Assembly: GCA_932521035.1 (NCBI GenBank)
Contig: OW051494.1
Span: 8,356,001-8,420,000, forward strand
DNA from: Oscheius dolichura
Taxonomy: Eukaryota > Nematoda > Chromadorea > Rhabditida > Rhabditidae
DNA length: 64,000 bases
Reading direction: 5' to 3'
Below, piece by piece: positions 11,847 through 21,502 of the stretch. Under the pieces are notes generated by a model. The model had not been told where the DNA came from. It was given only the letters and a program-made list of their open reading frames with translations, and searched no databases. The stretch's first letter is position 1, and each line of letters opens with the position of its first letter. The position numbers and the translations under genes are program-made.

Positions 11847-12638
11847 GTCTGGTTCAAGAATCGCCGAGCCAAGTATCGTCAGCAGCAGAAATTTGGAGAT
11901 ATTCAGTCTCCTGTAAAGGCTCTCGGCACGAGGAATCCCGCCAAGTCTGCTCCTCGCGGTCGTCCCAAGCTCAAGAATCTCCACGAGGAGTCGTCGATTG
12001 GAGCTGGCTCTTTCTATTGTTTTGGAAAAAATGATGACAGCAATGTTGCCGGCGGCGAAAATTCTCGCATGAGTCAACAGAAGACGATCAAGCGGGAAGA
12101 GGTTCGTCTGAAAGAAGCGCCACAATTAGACGGCTGACGCCGCTGGCAAAATTCTCTGGGAAAGAAGAAAAAAGGCGGAAAGAGCCACAGTTAAACGGCC
12201 AACATACGTTTTGAACAGAAGAAGCCCGGAAGAAATTGGCCACAGTTAGACAGTCAACGTAGCTTTGAGAGTGGATGAGCCGCAGCTAGACAGCAAACAT
12301 CTTTTTTAGCAGAAAATCTCGGGGAAAGTGGAAAAGGCGCCCGCAGTTAGACAGTCGAGGCATTTTAAAGTCGAAAAGTTGCATAAAAATATTTCAAAGA
12401 GGTCCTAAAACGCCAGCAAATGTTCAATTTTCAGGATAACAGGCCCCTTTTTTCGTATGCTGAGGCTATTGATGCTATTACGGGGGCGATGGCTTTCCGT
12501 GGTGCCACTCCAGACGGCAGCAGTCCCCTTGGATCGCCGTTTCATCATCAGCAGCCGTTTGAGTTGTATCGGCCGCCATTAGGAACCCCTCCTGCCTGGT
12601 ATCCTACGACATTCTACACCGATTTAGACGATATCTAA
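11847..12638 (+). CDS. Otx-like K50 homeobox gene, 3' exons only
   Basis: Exon 11847-12101 follows a TTTTTTCAG acceptor and opens with VWFKNRRAKYRQQQK. That is recognition helix 3 of a paired-like homeodomain with Lys at position 50, as in Otx/Ttx-1 proteins. The exon begins exactly at the 46/47 intron position conserved in paired-class homeoboxes. A basic AT-hook-like RGRPKLKN follows. Exon 12435-12638 joins in phase 0 and ends YTDLDDI-stop, with AATAAA 20 bp later. No exon for the N-terminal arm or helices 1-2 is visible upstream, where a gene lies on the other strand. It is either the end of a gene with a very long intron or a 5'-truncated relic. In the full family the protein is a nuclear DNA-binding transcription factor. 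Confidence 0.7.
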
Positions 12639-12835
12639 ACTGCAAAAATAGGTCAAATAAATATTGTTGTATGCTTTTGTGCTTTCTTATTGGTTTATTT
12701 TTGTGAAATGGCCCGTGAAACTTGTGATTTTCGGATCTTTATCATTTGGGAAGCCGCAGTTAGACAGCCAGGAGAGGAAAAGGCAACAATTGGATAAACA
12801 GGGCAGAAAATAGCCACAGTTAGACGGCTAGGACG
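12118..12835 (+). repeat. array of CCACAGTTAGACRGYC motifs
   Basis: Near-identical ~16-mers occur at about 12118, 12183, 12237, 12280, 12341, 12752 and 12815, spaced 43-65 bp in the first five. One further copy is at 19547. The array spans the end of the homeobox exon, its last intron and the spacer before the next exon. All copies have the same orientation. Confidence 0.6.
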
Positions 12836-12875
12836 AGAAAGGAAATAAATATCGGAGCAGTCGTTTTTATTTCAG

Positions 12876-13004
12876 AGCGCTTCTTCGTTTGCCCTGCCCC
12901 TGGTCATTGGAATTATTCTCTTCACCATAATCTTCGTGACTTCCGCAGTTTTTTGCTGTCGAGAGCGTCAAAAAAGTCAGGAAACAACGCCTCTGCTGTC
13001 TTGA
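12876..13004 (+). CDS. orphan terminal exon, single transmembrane segment
   Basis: After a TTTTTATTTCAG acceptor, 42 codons encode LPLVIGIILFTIIFVTSAVF, a clear transmembrane helix. A Cys-Cys and a short basic/polar tail follow, ending ETTPLLS and a stop. It looks like the last exon of a type I membrane protein. No upstream exon could be tied to it; the homeobox terminal exon with its own poly(A) signal lies just upstream. Confidence 0.5.
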   Translation, partial: SASSFALPLVIGIILFTIIFVTSAVFCCRERQKSQETTPLLS

Positions 13005-13076
13005 ATTTATGTCGAATATTAGTGTTTTGGTCTATTTTTGAGAAGATTTATAAGAAATAACAAATTTATTTTCGAT

Positions 13077-16000
13077 TTATTCTTTTTTATAGCGACAAAG
13101 ACGATCAGCCAAGGTTTGGGAAATAATCACAGAGGACATATCAGTCCACGAATAAGGAAGAGCTGCTCCATCTCGCCATCGTTCTCCATCGAATATTTCA
13201 ACTCCACTCAGATGTAAATCTTCTTTCTGTCGTCCACCAATTGCATAGATTTCTTGGTTAAGGATTATTCCAGTAAAAAAGACGGAAGGATATTTCATTG
13301 GTTCCCAGGGTTTCCATGTTCGATTTGATTCTTGAGGGTCGAGCTCCCACACGGCCTTTGTTGGCCCGTTGCTTGCTCCACCAAATAGAATAAACTTATT
13401 TTCATAAGTAACGAGTGAATGACCATCGAGGGGCTTTGGTAAAGGAGTAAATTCAATCCAGCTGTTATCTTCAGGATTGTAACATTCTGCAGAATTCGTG
13501 AGGCTCCACCCTTGATTCCGTCCACCAAAAATAATTATTTTATTGTTCCATACTGCCGCTGCTGCACTAGATCTGGCATATTTCATATATCTAAAATCTG
13601 TTAATAATCTGGTTTTCACTTATCCAAACAAAAGAGAAAATCGAAACTAAACTCACGCCATAAATGTCCATTTATTCTCCTTCGGATCGTATCGTTCCAC
13701 ACTTATTAGGTATCTTTTACTTTCAGGATTCCATCCTCCAAATACCCAAATATATCCATTCCATTCCAAACAACTATTTTCAATCCCCCCGCGTCCAGCA
13801 TTCATATCTGCCAGTCGAATCCATTTCAGATTTTTGTCCAATTTATACAAAGCTTTTGGATTATGGATACCACCAAATAAATAGATTTCTCCATTGAGAT
13901 AGATTGCTCCTCTACCATAAGCCCCATAAGGAAATTCCAGTTCTATTTCAATCCATTTTGTTCTATTCTGACTCAACACTGCCATTGACAGTAATGCAGC
14001 GTAGGCATTAATTCTCCGTCCTCCCACAACCAAAATCGAAACGGAGATTTATGCTAAATCATTAAAAATAACTCACAGTTTCTGAAGCGGATTTTCTTTT
14101 TGTCGTAAGACGATCAGCCAAGGTTTGGGGAATAATCACAGAGGACATAAAAGACCAAGTATAAGGAAGAGCTGCTCCATCTTGCCATCGTTCTCCATCG
14201 AATATTTCAACTCGACTCAGATATCCAACCTGCACTCCACCAATTGCATATATTTCTTGGTCAAGGATTTTTCCAGCAAAATGGTAGGAAGGATATTTCA
14301 TTGGCGACAACGATTTCCATTTTGCATTTGATTCTTGAGGGTCGAGCTCCCACACGGCGTTTGTTGGCCCGTTGTTGTATCCACCAAATAGAATAAGCTT
14401 ATTTTCATAAGTAACGAGTGAATGACCATCGAGGGGCTCTGGTAAAGGAGTAAATTCAGTCCAGCTGTTATCTTCAGGATTGTAACATTCTGCAGAATTC
14501 GTGATGGTAAACTCTCCAATCCATCCACCACAAATAATTATTTTATTGTTCCATACTGCCACTGCTGCCCCAGTTCTGGCATATTTCATATCTCTAAAAT
14601 CTGTTAATAATCTGGTTTTCACTTATCCAAATGAAAGAGAAAATCGAAACTAAACTCACGCCATTAATGTCCATTTATTCTCCTTCGGATCGTATTTTTC
14701 CACACTTTTTAGAAGTTTAATATTTTCATTTCTTCCTCCAAACACCCAAATATTTCCATTCCATTCCAAACAACTATTTGAAATCATTCTGCGTCGAACA
14801 TTCATATCAGCCAGTCGAATCCATTTCAGATTTTTGTCCAATTTATACAAAGCTTTTGGATTATGGATACCACCAAATAAATAGATTTCTCCATTGAGAT
14901 AAATTGCTCCACTGTCAGTAGCTTCATAAGGTAATCCCAGTTCTATTTCATTCCATTTTGTTCTATCCTGGCTTAACACTGCCATTCCAGCGGAGGCCTT
15001 TCCATTATATCTCAGTCCTCCCATAATCAAAATCTAAACGGAGGCCTATGCTAAATCTATAGAATAACTCACAGTTTCTGAAGTGGATTTTCTTTTTGTC
15101 GTATTATCAACGGCTGTCCAAGGAATTAGAAATACAACAGCGCATACTAAACTGTTTGATAAGTTCGTCCCTTTTTTACGTAACTTTTTATTTTTTGCAC
15201 TTTTCGAGGTAGTTTTGGTATCAAAATGATCCTCTCCGAATTTTCCAGAACCGTATATGGTTTTGGATGGGTTTTTCCTATCACCCTGGCAAGTTAGCTA
15301 TCATCGAGATTCGACCTTTTTTGACACTAGGTGCGTGGACTTCTGAAGGTGGGATACAAACGAACATGGCGGGGAAGAATCGGTATATCTCGGCTATTTC
15401 TGGACTTACCTCTCTACTACTTGAACAAAAGCTGTTCGTTAGGCCGAGATCTATAGAATCATTCCAACGCTGAAGTAATTGGAATTAACTGGATTTTTGC
15501 CGTTGAGTTTCCCTATATACAAATTCGACATTTTCAAAAGAGCGCTACTCGGCCATCCTAGAGGCTACCGGGATAAACTTTTTTGGCTGATAGCTGACGT
15601 CAAACCCTACAAAAAGACCAGGGCTGAACGAAATTTCGAAAAATGGTCGAAATCGAAAACGAAAATTCCGTCTGATTCGGTTTCGTTTCGACTTGAAAAA
15701 CCTGATTTCGTCCAGCCCTGAAAAGGACCAAGCTAACTTTTTATGAAAGCTGCATGGTGAGTCACCACATCACCTCGTGTCAAAAATGGTCGAAACTCTA
15801 TGAAAGCTAACTTGCCAGGGTCACAGGAAACTCATATCCAAAGTGCTTACGATTCTGGGGAATTAGGAGAGAATCATTTTGACACCAAAAACACCTCAAA
15901 ACGTATGCAAAATAAAAAGTTACGTAAAAAGGGACGAACTTATCAAACAACCTAGTATTAGGGGGATCCCAAAATACTTGCAAAGCTTGCTGAATTTTTT

Positions 16001-16168
16001 TTTTAATTTGTCTTCATTTCCATTCAATTTTTCCTCCAATTCTTCTTTATTTCCATTCAATTTTTCCACCAATTCTTCTTTTTCTCTTTTCAACCTATCA
16101 ATTTCTTGTTGTTTCTCCATAGCAACCGCCTGGGCTTCGTGCATTGCCATAAGTGGATCATCGCTCAT
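13077..16168 (-). CDS. membrane-anchored tandem kelch-repeat protein
   Basis: Exons 16168-15952, 15146-15073, 15033-14660, 14593-14077, 14036-13657 and 13590-13077; phases agree throughout. The N-terminus (MSDDPLMAMHEAQ...) is a coiled coil with KLNGNKEELEEKLNGN repeats. A hydrophobic segment (GIPLIL...CAVVFLIPW) follows, then two copies of a roughly 300-residue kelch unit (motifs such as IYLFGG and ECYNPEDNSW), each preceded by TTKRKS(T/A)SET. Kelch blades form a beta-propeller for protein binding. Intron 1 (15951-15147) coincides with a MITE. The acceptor before the second kelch unit reads TTTCG instead of TTTAG (14037-14038). If that intron is retained the protein ends SETVSYF after one kelch unit. 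Confidence 0.75.
15147..15955. mobile_element. mariner-like MITE acting as an intron
   Basis: 809 bp flanked by TA on both sides. Terminal inverted repeats of about 190 bp begin CTA(A/G)(A/G)(C/T)TGTTTGATAAG, similar to mariner ends. It sits inside the transmembrane codons of the kelch gene. Read on the minus strand its ends supply a donor (CTAG|GTTGTT) and an acceptor (CAGTTTAG|TA). No transposase frame is present. Confidence 0.85.
15619..15720. mobile_element. hAT-type MITE nested in the mariner MITE
   Basis: 102 bp with inverted ends CAGGGCTG...CAGCCCTG and inner palindromic AAATTTCG/CGAAAT sequence. It is flanked by a near-perfect 8-bp duplication (AAAAAGAC / AAAAGGAC), the size and terminal CAGGG typical of hAT elements. 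Confidence 0.75.
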
Positions 16169-16686
16169 TTTGATAGCTGAAATTTTCAGCTTTCAAGAAA
16201 CGAAGAATTGGAAAAAAATTCAGCCTGAAAATGAATGAAAAATGAATGTAAGATGCAAAAAGAGTGAGAAAATGGACCGGGGAGAGGTTTATTGACTGCC
16301 TGAGCGCCTGATAAGGGCACATTTTGGCCGTTATCACGACCGGAAGAGCGTCTGATAAGGGCGCATTTTTCTTTTTATCACGAAAGGAAGAGCGAATTCT
16401 GGCCGTTTTCAGCTTCTACTTTTTCAGGGAACCCCTGGGATCCATTGGAAGTGTTTCCGCTCTCAAAGAAAATGATCTAATGTGGAAAGGTTTCTTTATC
16501 TACGAATTTGAAGAGAAACATTTGAAGAAGAGAAAAACGAAGAATTGATGGGTTCTGAAATGCTTCTCAAACTTCTTTTTTTATAATTTGAGACTACAAG
16601 TTCTACAGCATTTTCTACCGACACTCCTTCAATATAATTTTTAATTTTGAAAGACAAAAAATAAACAAAGTAAAGAGAGAAAGAGA
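16169..16686. other. kelch upstream / ENY2 downstream spacer
   Basis: About 520 bp holding the kelch gene 5' flank and the ENY2 3' flank. A short direct repeat (CTGATAAGGGC(A/G)CATTTT, near 16309 and 16352) is present; no gene. Confidence 0.5.
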
Positions 16687-17256
16687 TCAAACTTCGATGC
16701 CCGCATCTTCTTGAATCCATTTCTTAATCAGTTCGTCGACTTCTGTCTTCGCCGTGTTTGAGACGCTTTTTCGGCCTTCTAGCTTCAATTTATCGAAAAG
16801 ATATTGCTCCGTGACGTTGTCTATTCCCTAAAAATTTGAGTTTCTCTTTTTCACATAGGAATTACGATATTCTCAACATTAGAATGACTTCTATTCCCGC
16901 CGTTTTCTAAGGAACTTGAAAAATGGAAGTACCAAAATTACTAGAAACCAAAATAGTCTTGTAGCTCAGTCATTCGTTAGAAAAGTTGAAAAAAATGAAA
17001 GAAAATGCTCCGACCTGCCGTTTAATTTCGTCTCTGGCCATTTTTTCCATTTTCTCCACCCATCCCTCGGATTTTAGTCGATTTATTAGAATTTTCTAAA
17101 GAATGTTGATTATTTTCTGATGTGGAGGTTAAAAAGAGGAGCTTTTACAAATGAAAAACGACTTACCTCGATCCTTTCAAGCTCCTTACTATCGGAAAAT
17201 CGCCTCTCCACTCCTTCAAACTTCTTCTCCATCTCAGCAGCTGTCATATGGCTCAT
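16687..17256 (-). CDS. ENY2: ENY2/Sus1 homologue (SAGA and TREX-2 subunit)
   Basis: Three exons, 17256-17167, 17095-17015 and 16827-16687, all phase 0, give 103 residues. The sequence aligns over its length with ENY2: a helix ELERIEKILINRLKSEGW (compare the family ERLKELLRAKLIECGW), then KMARDEIKRQGIDNVT (family HCKEVIKEKGLEHVT), then the C-terminal helix. Size also fits (ENY2 is about 100 aa). In other eukaryotes this small helical protein wraps other subunits in the SAGA deubiquitinase module and the TREX-2 mRNA-export complex in the nucleus. The match rests on recall of the family pattern, not a search. Confidence 0.8.
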
Positions 17257-17606
17257 TTTTTGAGCTGAAAATTGAAAACTTGAAGAGGAACTGATAGGAA
17301 AGTGTTAAAAACACGAGAAATATCACTATCTTAAAAAGAGAAACTCCAAAGTAGGAGCGTGGTTTGACAGGAATGTACAAAAAGGGGACAATACTGGGAC
17401 AGGAGCCGAACCACGGCAACTTTTTCCAAAACATTTGGCTCAAACCACCGCTCCCTTTTTTTGTTTTGCAGTGCAGCGGTGCTCTCTGCCTTCTGGCATT
17501 TCTATCTAAAGAATATGGAATAGGACGGGGAGTTGTCCATGGCTCGAGGGCAGGCCCGGCACGGCCCGGCCCGCTGTTATAGTCCATTTCCAACCCAAAA
17601 GCCTCG

Positions 17607-17829
17607 CGCCGGGAGACTTGGCGCAATTTTGAATTGTCGAATAGTTTTTGACTCTTTGTTTTGTTTGACTGTTTCTGGTTGTTTCAATTTTTTTCACGTT
17701 TAATATGCTTCTCCGTAAGTTATTTACTCTCTAACCGCTCTCTAAAAATAAAAACAACCAGAAACAGTCACACAAAACAAAGAGTCAAAAACCATTCGAC
17801 AATTCAAAATTGCGCCAAGTCTCCCGGCG
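17607..17829. repeat. inverted repeat / fold-back element
   Basis: Arms of about 85 bp (17607-17690 and 17745-17829) with only a few mismatches, starting CGCCGGGAGACTTGGCGCAA and separated by about 55 bp. No clear target duplication. Probably a MITE. Confidence 0.75.
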
Positions 17830-17843
17830 TGAATGAACAAAAA

Positions 17844-17903
17844 TGACCCAAAGGAGGAACCGAACCCTCGACCTTCGGCACGGGGTCCCACCACAATCGG
17901 GTC
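17844..17903 (-). tRNA. tRNA-like sequence, probably a pseudogene
   Basis: Read on the minus strand, GACCCGA at the 5' end pairs at all seven positions with TTGGGTC at the 3' end. A T-arm-like GGGTTCGGTTCCT (B-box-like) is present. Only 60 nt, too short for complete D and anticodon arms, so a degraded tRNA or tRNA-derived repeat is more likely than a working gene. Confidence 0.3.
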
Positions 17904-17974
17904 CCGCAGCGAAAACTTCTTTAAAAACACTTTAGAAGTGTTCAGGAGCACTCAACAGAAAAGCAAAAATGTTT

Positions 17975-18036
17975 CGAGCCTAGTGGGGTCGAACCCTTGA
18001 CCTCTGGATTAGACGGCGCCTCTTAGCAATACACCA
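17975..18036 (-). tRNA. second tRNA-like sequence, probably a pseudogene
   Basis: On the minus strand an A-box-like TTGCTAAGAGGC is followed 30 bp later by a good B box GGGTTCGACCCC. An acceptor stem does not pair. Same strand as, and about 130 bp from, the previous tRNA-like sequence. Confidence 0.3.
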
Positions 18037-18714
18037 AAAAAACCCGCCGGACATTTTCCAAAATTTGTTTTGCTCGCCCTGCTTTTATTTTATTTGCTAC
18101 TTCCTACTTCAAAAATTCGCTTCCGGGGTATTCGACCACCCTCTACACGATGGTCAAAAAAGATTTTCACGAAACCTTCACTAAAAAGATGTGCGCGTCA
18201 AAGTTACCTTCCGGGAGCTAGCACTACCCCGGTGTAAAGTCAAACCGCGCGATACAGGGAGACTGAAAATATGTTTTCTATGATTCGTTACAATTTAAAT
18301 GGATGAAATAAAATGAGTCAAAAGTAAATTTAACCGAATTTATTGTTTATTTGGTGTGAGGCACTTGGAAAAAAAAAGAAAAAAGATTTTCTTATAATTT
18401 TTATAAAATCATATCATTTGTCGTTAATAAATTACTCGAATTTCATAGAAATTACATAAAAACAAATGCTCAAAGCGCTAAAAATCATAAATTTAGCTGC
18501 AAGAATTCAAAAAAGAAGCGTTATAACGGCTAAAAATGTCAGTTTTATACTTTAACCCCACTCCGAAACATAATATTCGTTCACAGCTGAGCAATTTCTC
18601 CCTCTCTGTCTGCCTCGCTGCTTTGTGTGGGGGGAAAGTTAATCAACCAGCTTTCTATTCTTGATTTTCTATGCCTTGTTAATCACTTATTGTTTTAGCA
18701 AGGGCTCGAATTAG

Positions 18715-18957
18715 ACGGAAACTCTGGACGTAGGTGATTCAACTAACGACGGGATTCCGGTGATGCCTACCGAAGGCCGTGATACTGATACTCTTGACTC
18801 GCCATCCGATGCTAAGCCTCCCGTACCTCCTGCTGCTCCTAAGCCTCCTGCTCCTATTCCCGCTCTTCCTCAGCCTACCGGCCCTGGTCCAGCTGTCGAG
18901 CCGCCCGAGCCGCCTGTTCCGCCCAACCCTGCCCCTGGAGGACAACCGGCAGAATAG
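18715..18957 (+). CDS. orphan proline-rich terminal exon
   Basis: An open frame begins after ...GAATTAG (possible acceptor) and encodes TETLDVGDSTNDG, then a strongly Pro/Ala-rich tail (PPVPPAAPKPPAPIPALPQP) ending GGQPAE-stop. AATAAA follows about 55 bp later. The Pro-rich region looks disordered. No upstream exon identified; a low-complexity false exon is possible. Confidence 0.4.
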   Translation, partial: TETLDVGDSTNDGIPVMPTEGRDTDTLDSPSDAKPPVPPAAPKPPAPIPALPQPTGPGPAVEPPEPPVPPNPAPGGQPAE

Positions 18958-19572
18958 CTAAAAGCTCACTACGTTCCGGAAAAAAGGGAATAGCTGAAAA
19001 GCTTGCTAAATTGAATAAAAATCTCCCCGCACTTGTGATACTGTTTTTGTTGTTTATTTTATTGTCTCTTTCTCGATACTTATTGTATTTTATGTAATGA
19101 TTAAATGATTTTATGTGGTTTATTTGTGTTTTACGGTGATTTTGGGCAAATTTTGGGGGAAACAGTCAGTTTTGAAGATAAAATACTGTTGGATACGAGT
19201 TTTTGGGAAAGATTACGGGATCGGAAGGGAAAAGACGCGGCTTTTTGAAGTGAAATCTACGTTTTGAGGACTTTGTAACCCAGAAAAGGGGGAAATTACG
19301 ATGCCACCCTTCCCAAAGAGAAAATGAAACAAGCAAAAAGATTTCTCCCCGGCCGGGAATTGAGCAAGGAAGGCTGGTTATTAGGGTTGGTCAACTTGAT
19401 AGGGAGTTTACACAATTTCGACAGTTCCAACTGGTAAAATAGGGTCAAACGAGAGCAAAATTTCGCTTTTCATTCACAGTTGCTGAATTCGCCTTCGACG
19501 GCTGTTAATTTTCCTTCAATGGCCGAAGGTTTGCCGCTTTTCGCCACAGTTAGACAACCCGCTGTTTTACAG

Positions 19573-20066
19573 ATAACAGGAAGATCTCGATCCGCTCCTA
19601 CGGTGCCACGGACGAGGAGTTCATCTCGCCGTACATGACGAGTATCTGTGGCCCGTTGCGAGTTCTGGACGCGTCGATGGAATGCCAGCGCCGGCGGGAT
19701 GGCGCCTACAACTACGTCTATTCGGTTCGAGCCGAGGTGAAGGAGAAGAAAGAGCCCCTGGTGGAGGTGGCCTTCGTCTGCGGCGGAGACGGCCAGCAGC
19801 GCCACGAGGAGACGGCCCAATTCGGCCCAGACACCCAGCTCAAGGAGATTCTCTGCTATTTCTTGACCAAGAACTTGAAGAAGGCCGGCGGCGCCATCCA
19901 CACCCGGGCGGCTCTCCTCGTCGACGGCGACTGGCGCACTTCCACTCCCTTCGCGGGCGCGACGGTAAAGAAGACGCTGAAGGAAGTCCTCCCGGCCGGC
20001 CAGCACAAGCTGACCATCGTCGCCGAACGTCCTCAGCCGGCGTCGACTCGCGGTTCCTCTTCATAA
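19573..20066 (+). CDS. orphan terminal exon of unknown protein
   Basis: After a TGTTTTACAG acceptor about 164 codons run open to a stop, with AATAAAG 25 bp later. Third codon positions are strongly G/C-biased in this frame (for example AAGGAGAAGAAAGAGCCCCT), which marks real coding. Features include RKISIRSYGATDEEF, a central VEVAFVCGGDGQQ and a C-terminal KKTLKEVLPAGQHKLTIVAE that reads like beta strands. I do not recognise the family. A CAGTTAGAC motif lies 20 bp before the acceptor. Upstream exons are not found. Confidence 0.6.
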
Positions 20067-20857
20067 AATCAAATCATTTTGACTTGAGAAATAAAGATCT
20101 CGATAAAGTTACTGTATCTCTCTTCTTCTTCTTTTCGTTGTCTGCCGATTAAACGCGCTACAAAGCTAACCGTCTGATAATGAGAAAGGAACTCCAGCGG
20201 CTCCTAATAGAACCCGTTTTTTTGCCGCTGGTGCCGAGTCCTGCATTCCGTTTTTAGCTTTTCTGATCTTTCGAAACCAGGAACTAGGCTTTTAGGCCGC
20301 TTTTACGCTCCCCAAAGCTAAAAAATACGCTGAAAACAAGCAGAAAAACGCGGGAGCCACAGTGCAGGGTTACGCGGTTCCTTGAACTTTCAATGGTCCC
20401 GACGGGACTCCAGGACAAAAGTGGACTGTAGCGATGAGCTTTGCCGTCGGCTAGACCGCTTGTAACTGTTTATCTGTTTGCTTGAGGTCTTCGTTTTCGC
20501 ACCATGAAGAAATTTATGAGGAGAATGAGAACAGTTGTCTATTCCCTTCTTCCAGGCCTGCTTTTCAAGCTCCCTTCTTTTATAACCCTTCCGCGATAAT
20601 TCTAATAATAAATCTGCACGGGACACTTGTAAAAACCGAGCTGAATACAATTTCCTTGCAATGAGGAGAGAAAACGAGGAAAGAAAGCATAATAAGGACT
20701 AAAATCCTGTTGAAGCCAGTCTAGTGGCCGGCTGACGACCGCCCCTGTCTTCCTTTTCCTAACATCTCTTCCCAGACTCCCTTTTCCCTGAACATCCGGC
20801 TTTACTCTCTAGATTCTGGTCTAATTTGCCTGTTTCAGGAGTAACCACCCCTTGAAC
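20067..20857. other. intergenic
   Basis: About 790 bp. No gene or RNA seen apart from the flanking 3' end and the promoter region of the next gene. Confidence 0.45.
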
Positions 20858-21334
20858 ATGAAACTTCTGCTCGTATTCTTGATTCTTCTTGGCACAGTTA
20901 GCGCCATTGATAGTGAGTCGTATATTTTACAATTTTATTCATAGGAACACTATGCTTAGATGCATGTTTGAGAATCAACGCTTTCCCCGTTGGTGGTACG
21001 ATTCCGTGCAGAAAAATATACGGCTATGGTATGTTTAGCCTTCTTGCTGTCGGTTTCCCGGGTATATTTTCGTTAATTTATGCACTCCCCGTTTTAAAAT
21101 CAAAGATTACGGTGACTAAATTGAATTAAACCGTGCGAATCCGGTGGATATCCGTTGTAAACAGACTAAATAAGAACAATTCATGTATTGTGTCCAGAGA
21201 AACGTGAAGCCAGCCGCCCTCCAGCTTGTACTCAGTATAAAGGCCACGGATGCGTTTGCCCCCTCCACCCTCTTATCGGCCTAAATAAATCGGTTCATCT
21301 GCATCAATGCTCAATTTTTTCAAATTTTTTTTAG
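20858..21334 (+). CDS. small secreted Cys-containing peptide (tentative)
   Basis: Exon 20858-20912 encodes a clean signal peptide (MKLLLVFLILLGTVSAID) and stops at a GTGAGT donor in phase 1. The only phase-compatible next exon I see starts at 21198. It gives KKREASRPPACTQYKGHGCV, with a basic KKR processing-type site and three Cys within 10 residues, and stops at 21332-21334, total about 63 residues. An AATAAA at 21285 lies inside this frame, so the true 3' end may differ. An SL1 RNA gene starts 64 bp further on. Function unknown; a processed peptide is a guess. Confidence 0.45.
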
Positions 21335-21351
21335 AGAACCACCCAACTGAT

Positions 21352-21359
21352 CTCGGCAG
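21352..21359 (+). promoter_or_regulatory. proximal sequence element (SL1 copy 1)
   Basis: CTCGGCAG starting 46 bp before the SL1 RNA 5' end, shared with the U1 and U2 genes. A second block, CTCCCCTATCAG(C/T)TGA, is shared only with the other SL1 gene. Confidence 0.75.
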
Positions 21360-21397
21360 TCCCCCTCCCCTATCAGCTGATAGCGCTCCTCCTCGTT

Positions 21398-21502
21398 GGT
21401 TTAATTACCCAAGTTTGAGGTACTAACTACCTTCCGACCCTATGAAAATAGAGGACGAGAAGAAATTTTGGAACAGCTTTCCCCCGAAAGAGAGGGGAGG
21501 CG
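21398..21502 (+). ncRNA. sls-1: SL1 spliced-leader RNA, copy 1
   Basis: The 22-nt leader exon at 21398-21419 matches canonical nematode SL1 at every position and is followed by a GT donor. Downstream is an Sm-site sequence AAATTTTGGAAC and a terminal C-rich/G-rich hairpin, the usual layout of a roughly 105-nt SL RNA. It donates its leader by trans-splicing to mRNAs. It is single, not next to 5S rRNA. Confidence 0.95.

Larger units (their letters stand above)
17257..18714. other. repeat-rich spacer
   Basis: About 1.45 kb without a convincing protein gene. It contains a 223-bp inverted repeat, two tRNA-like sequences and, at 17577-17594, a solo copy of the terminal sequence TATAGTCCATTTCCAAC found at both ends of the 26.1-kb MITE. 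Confidence 0.55.
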
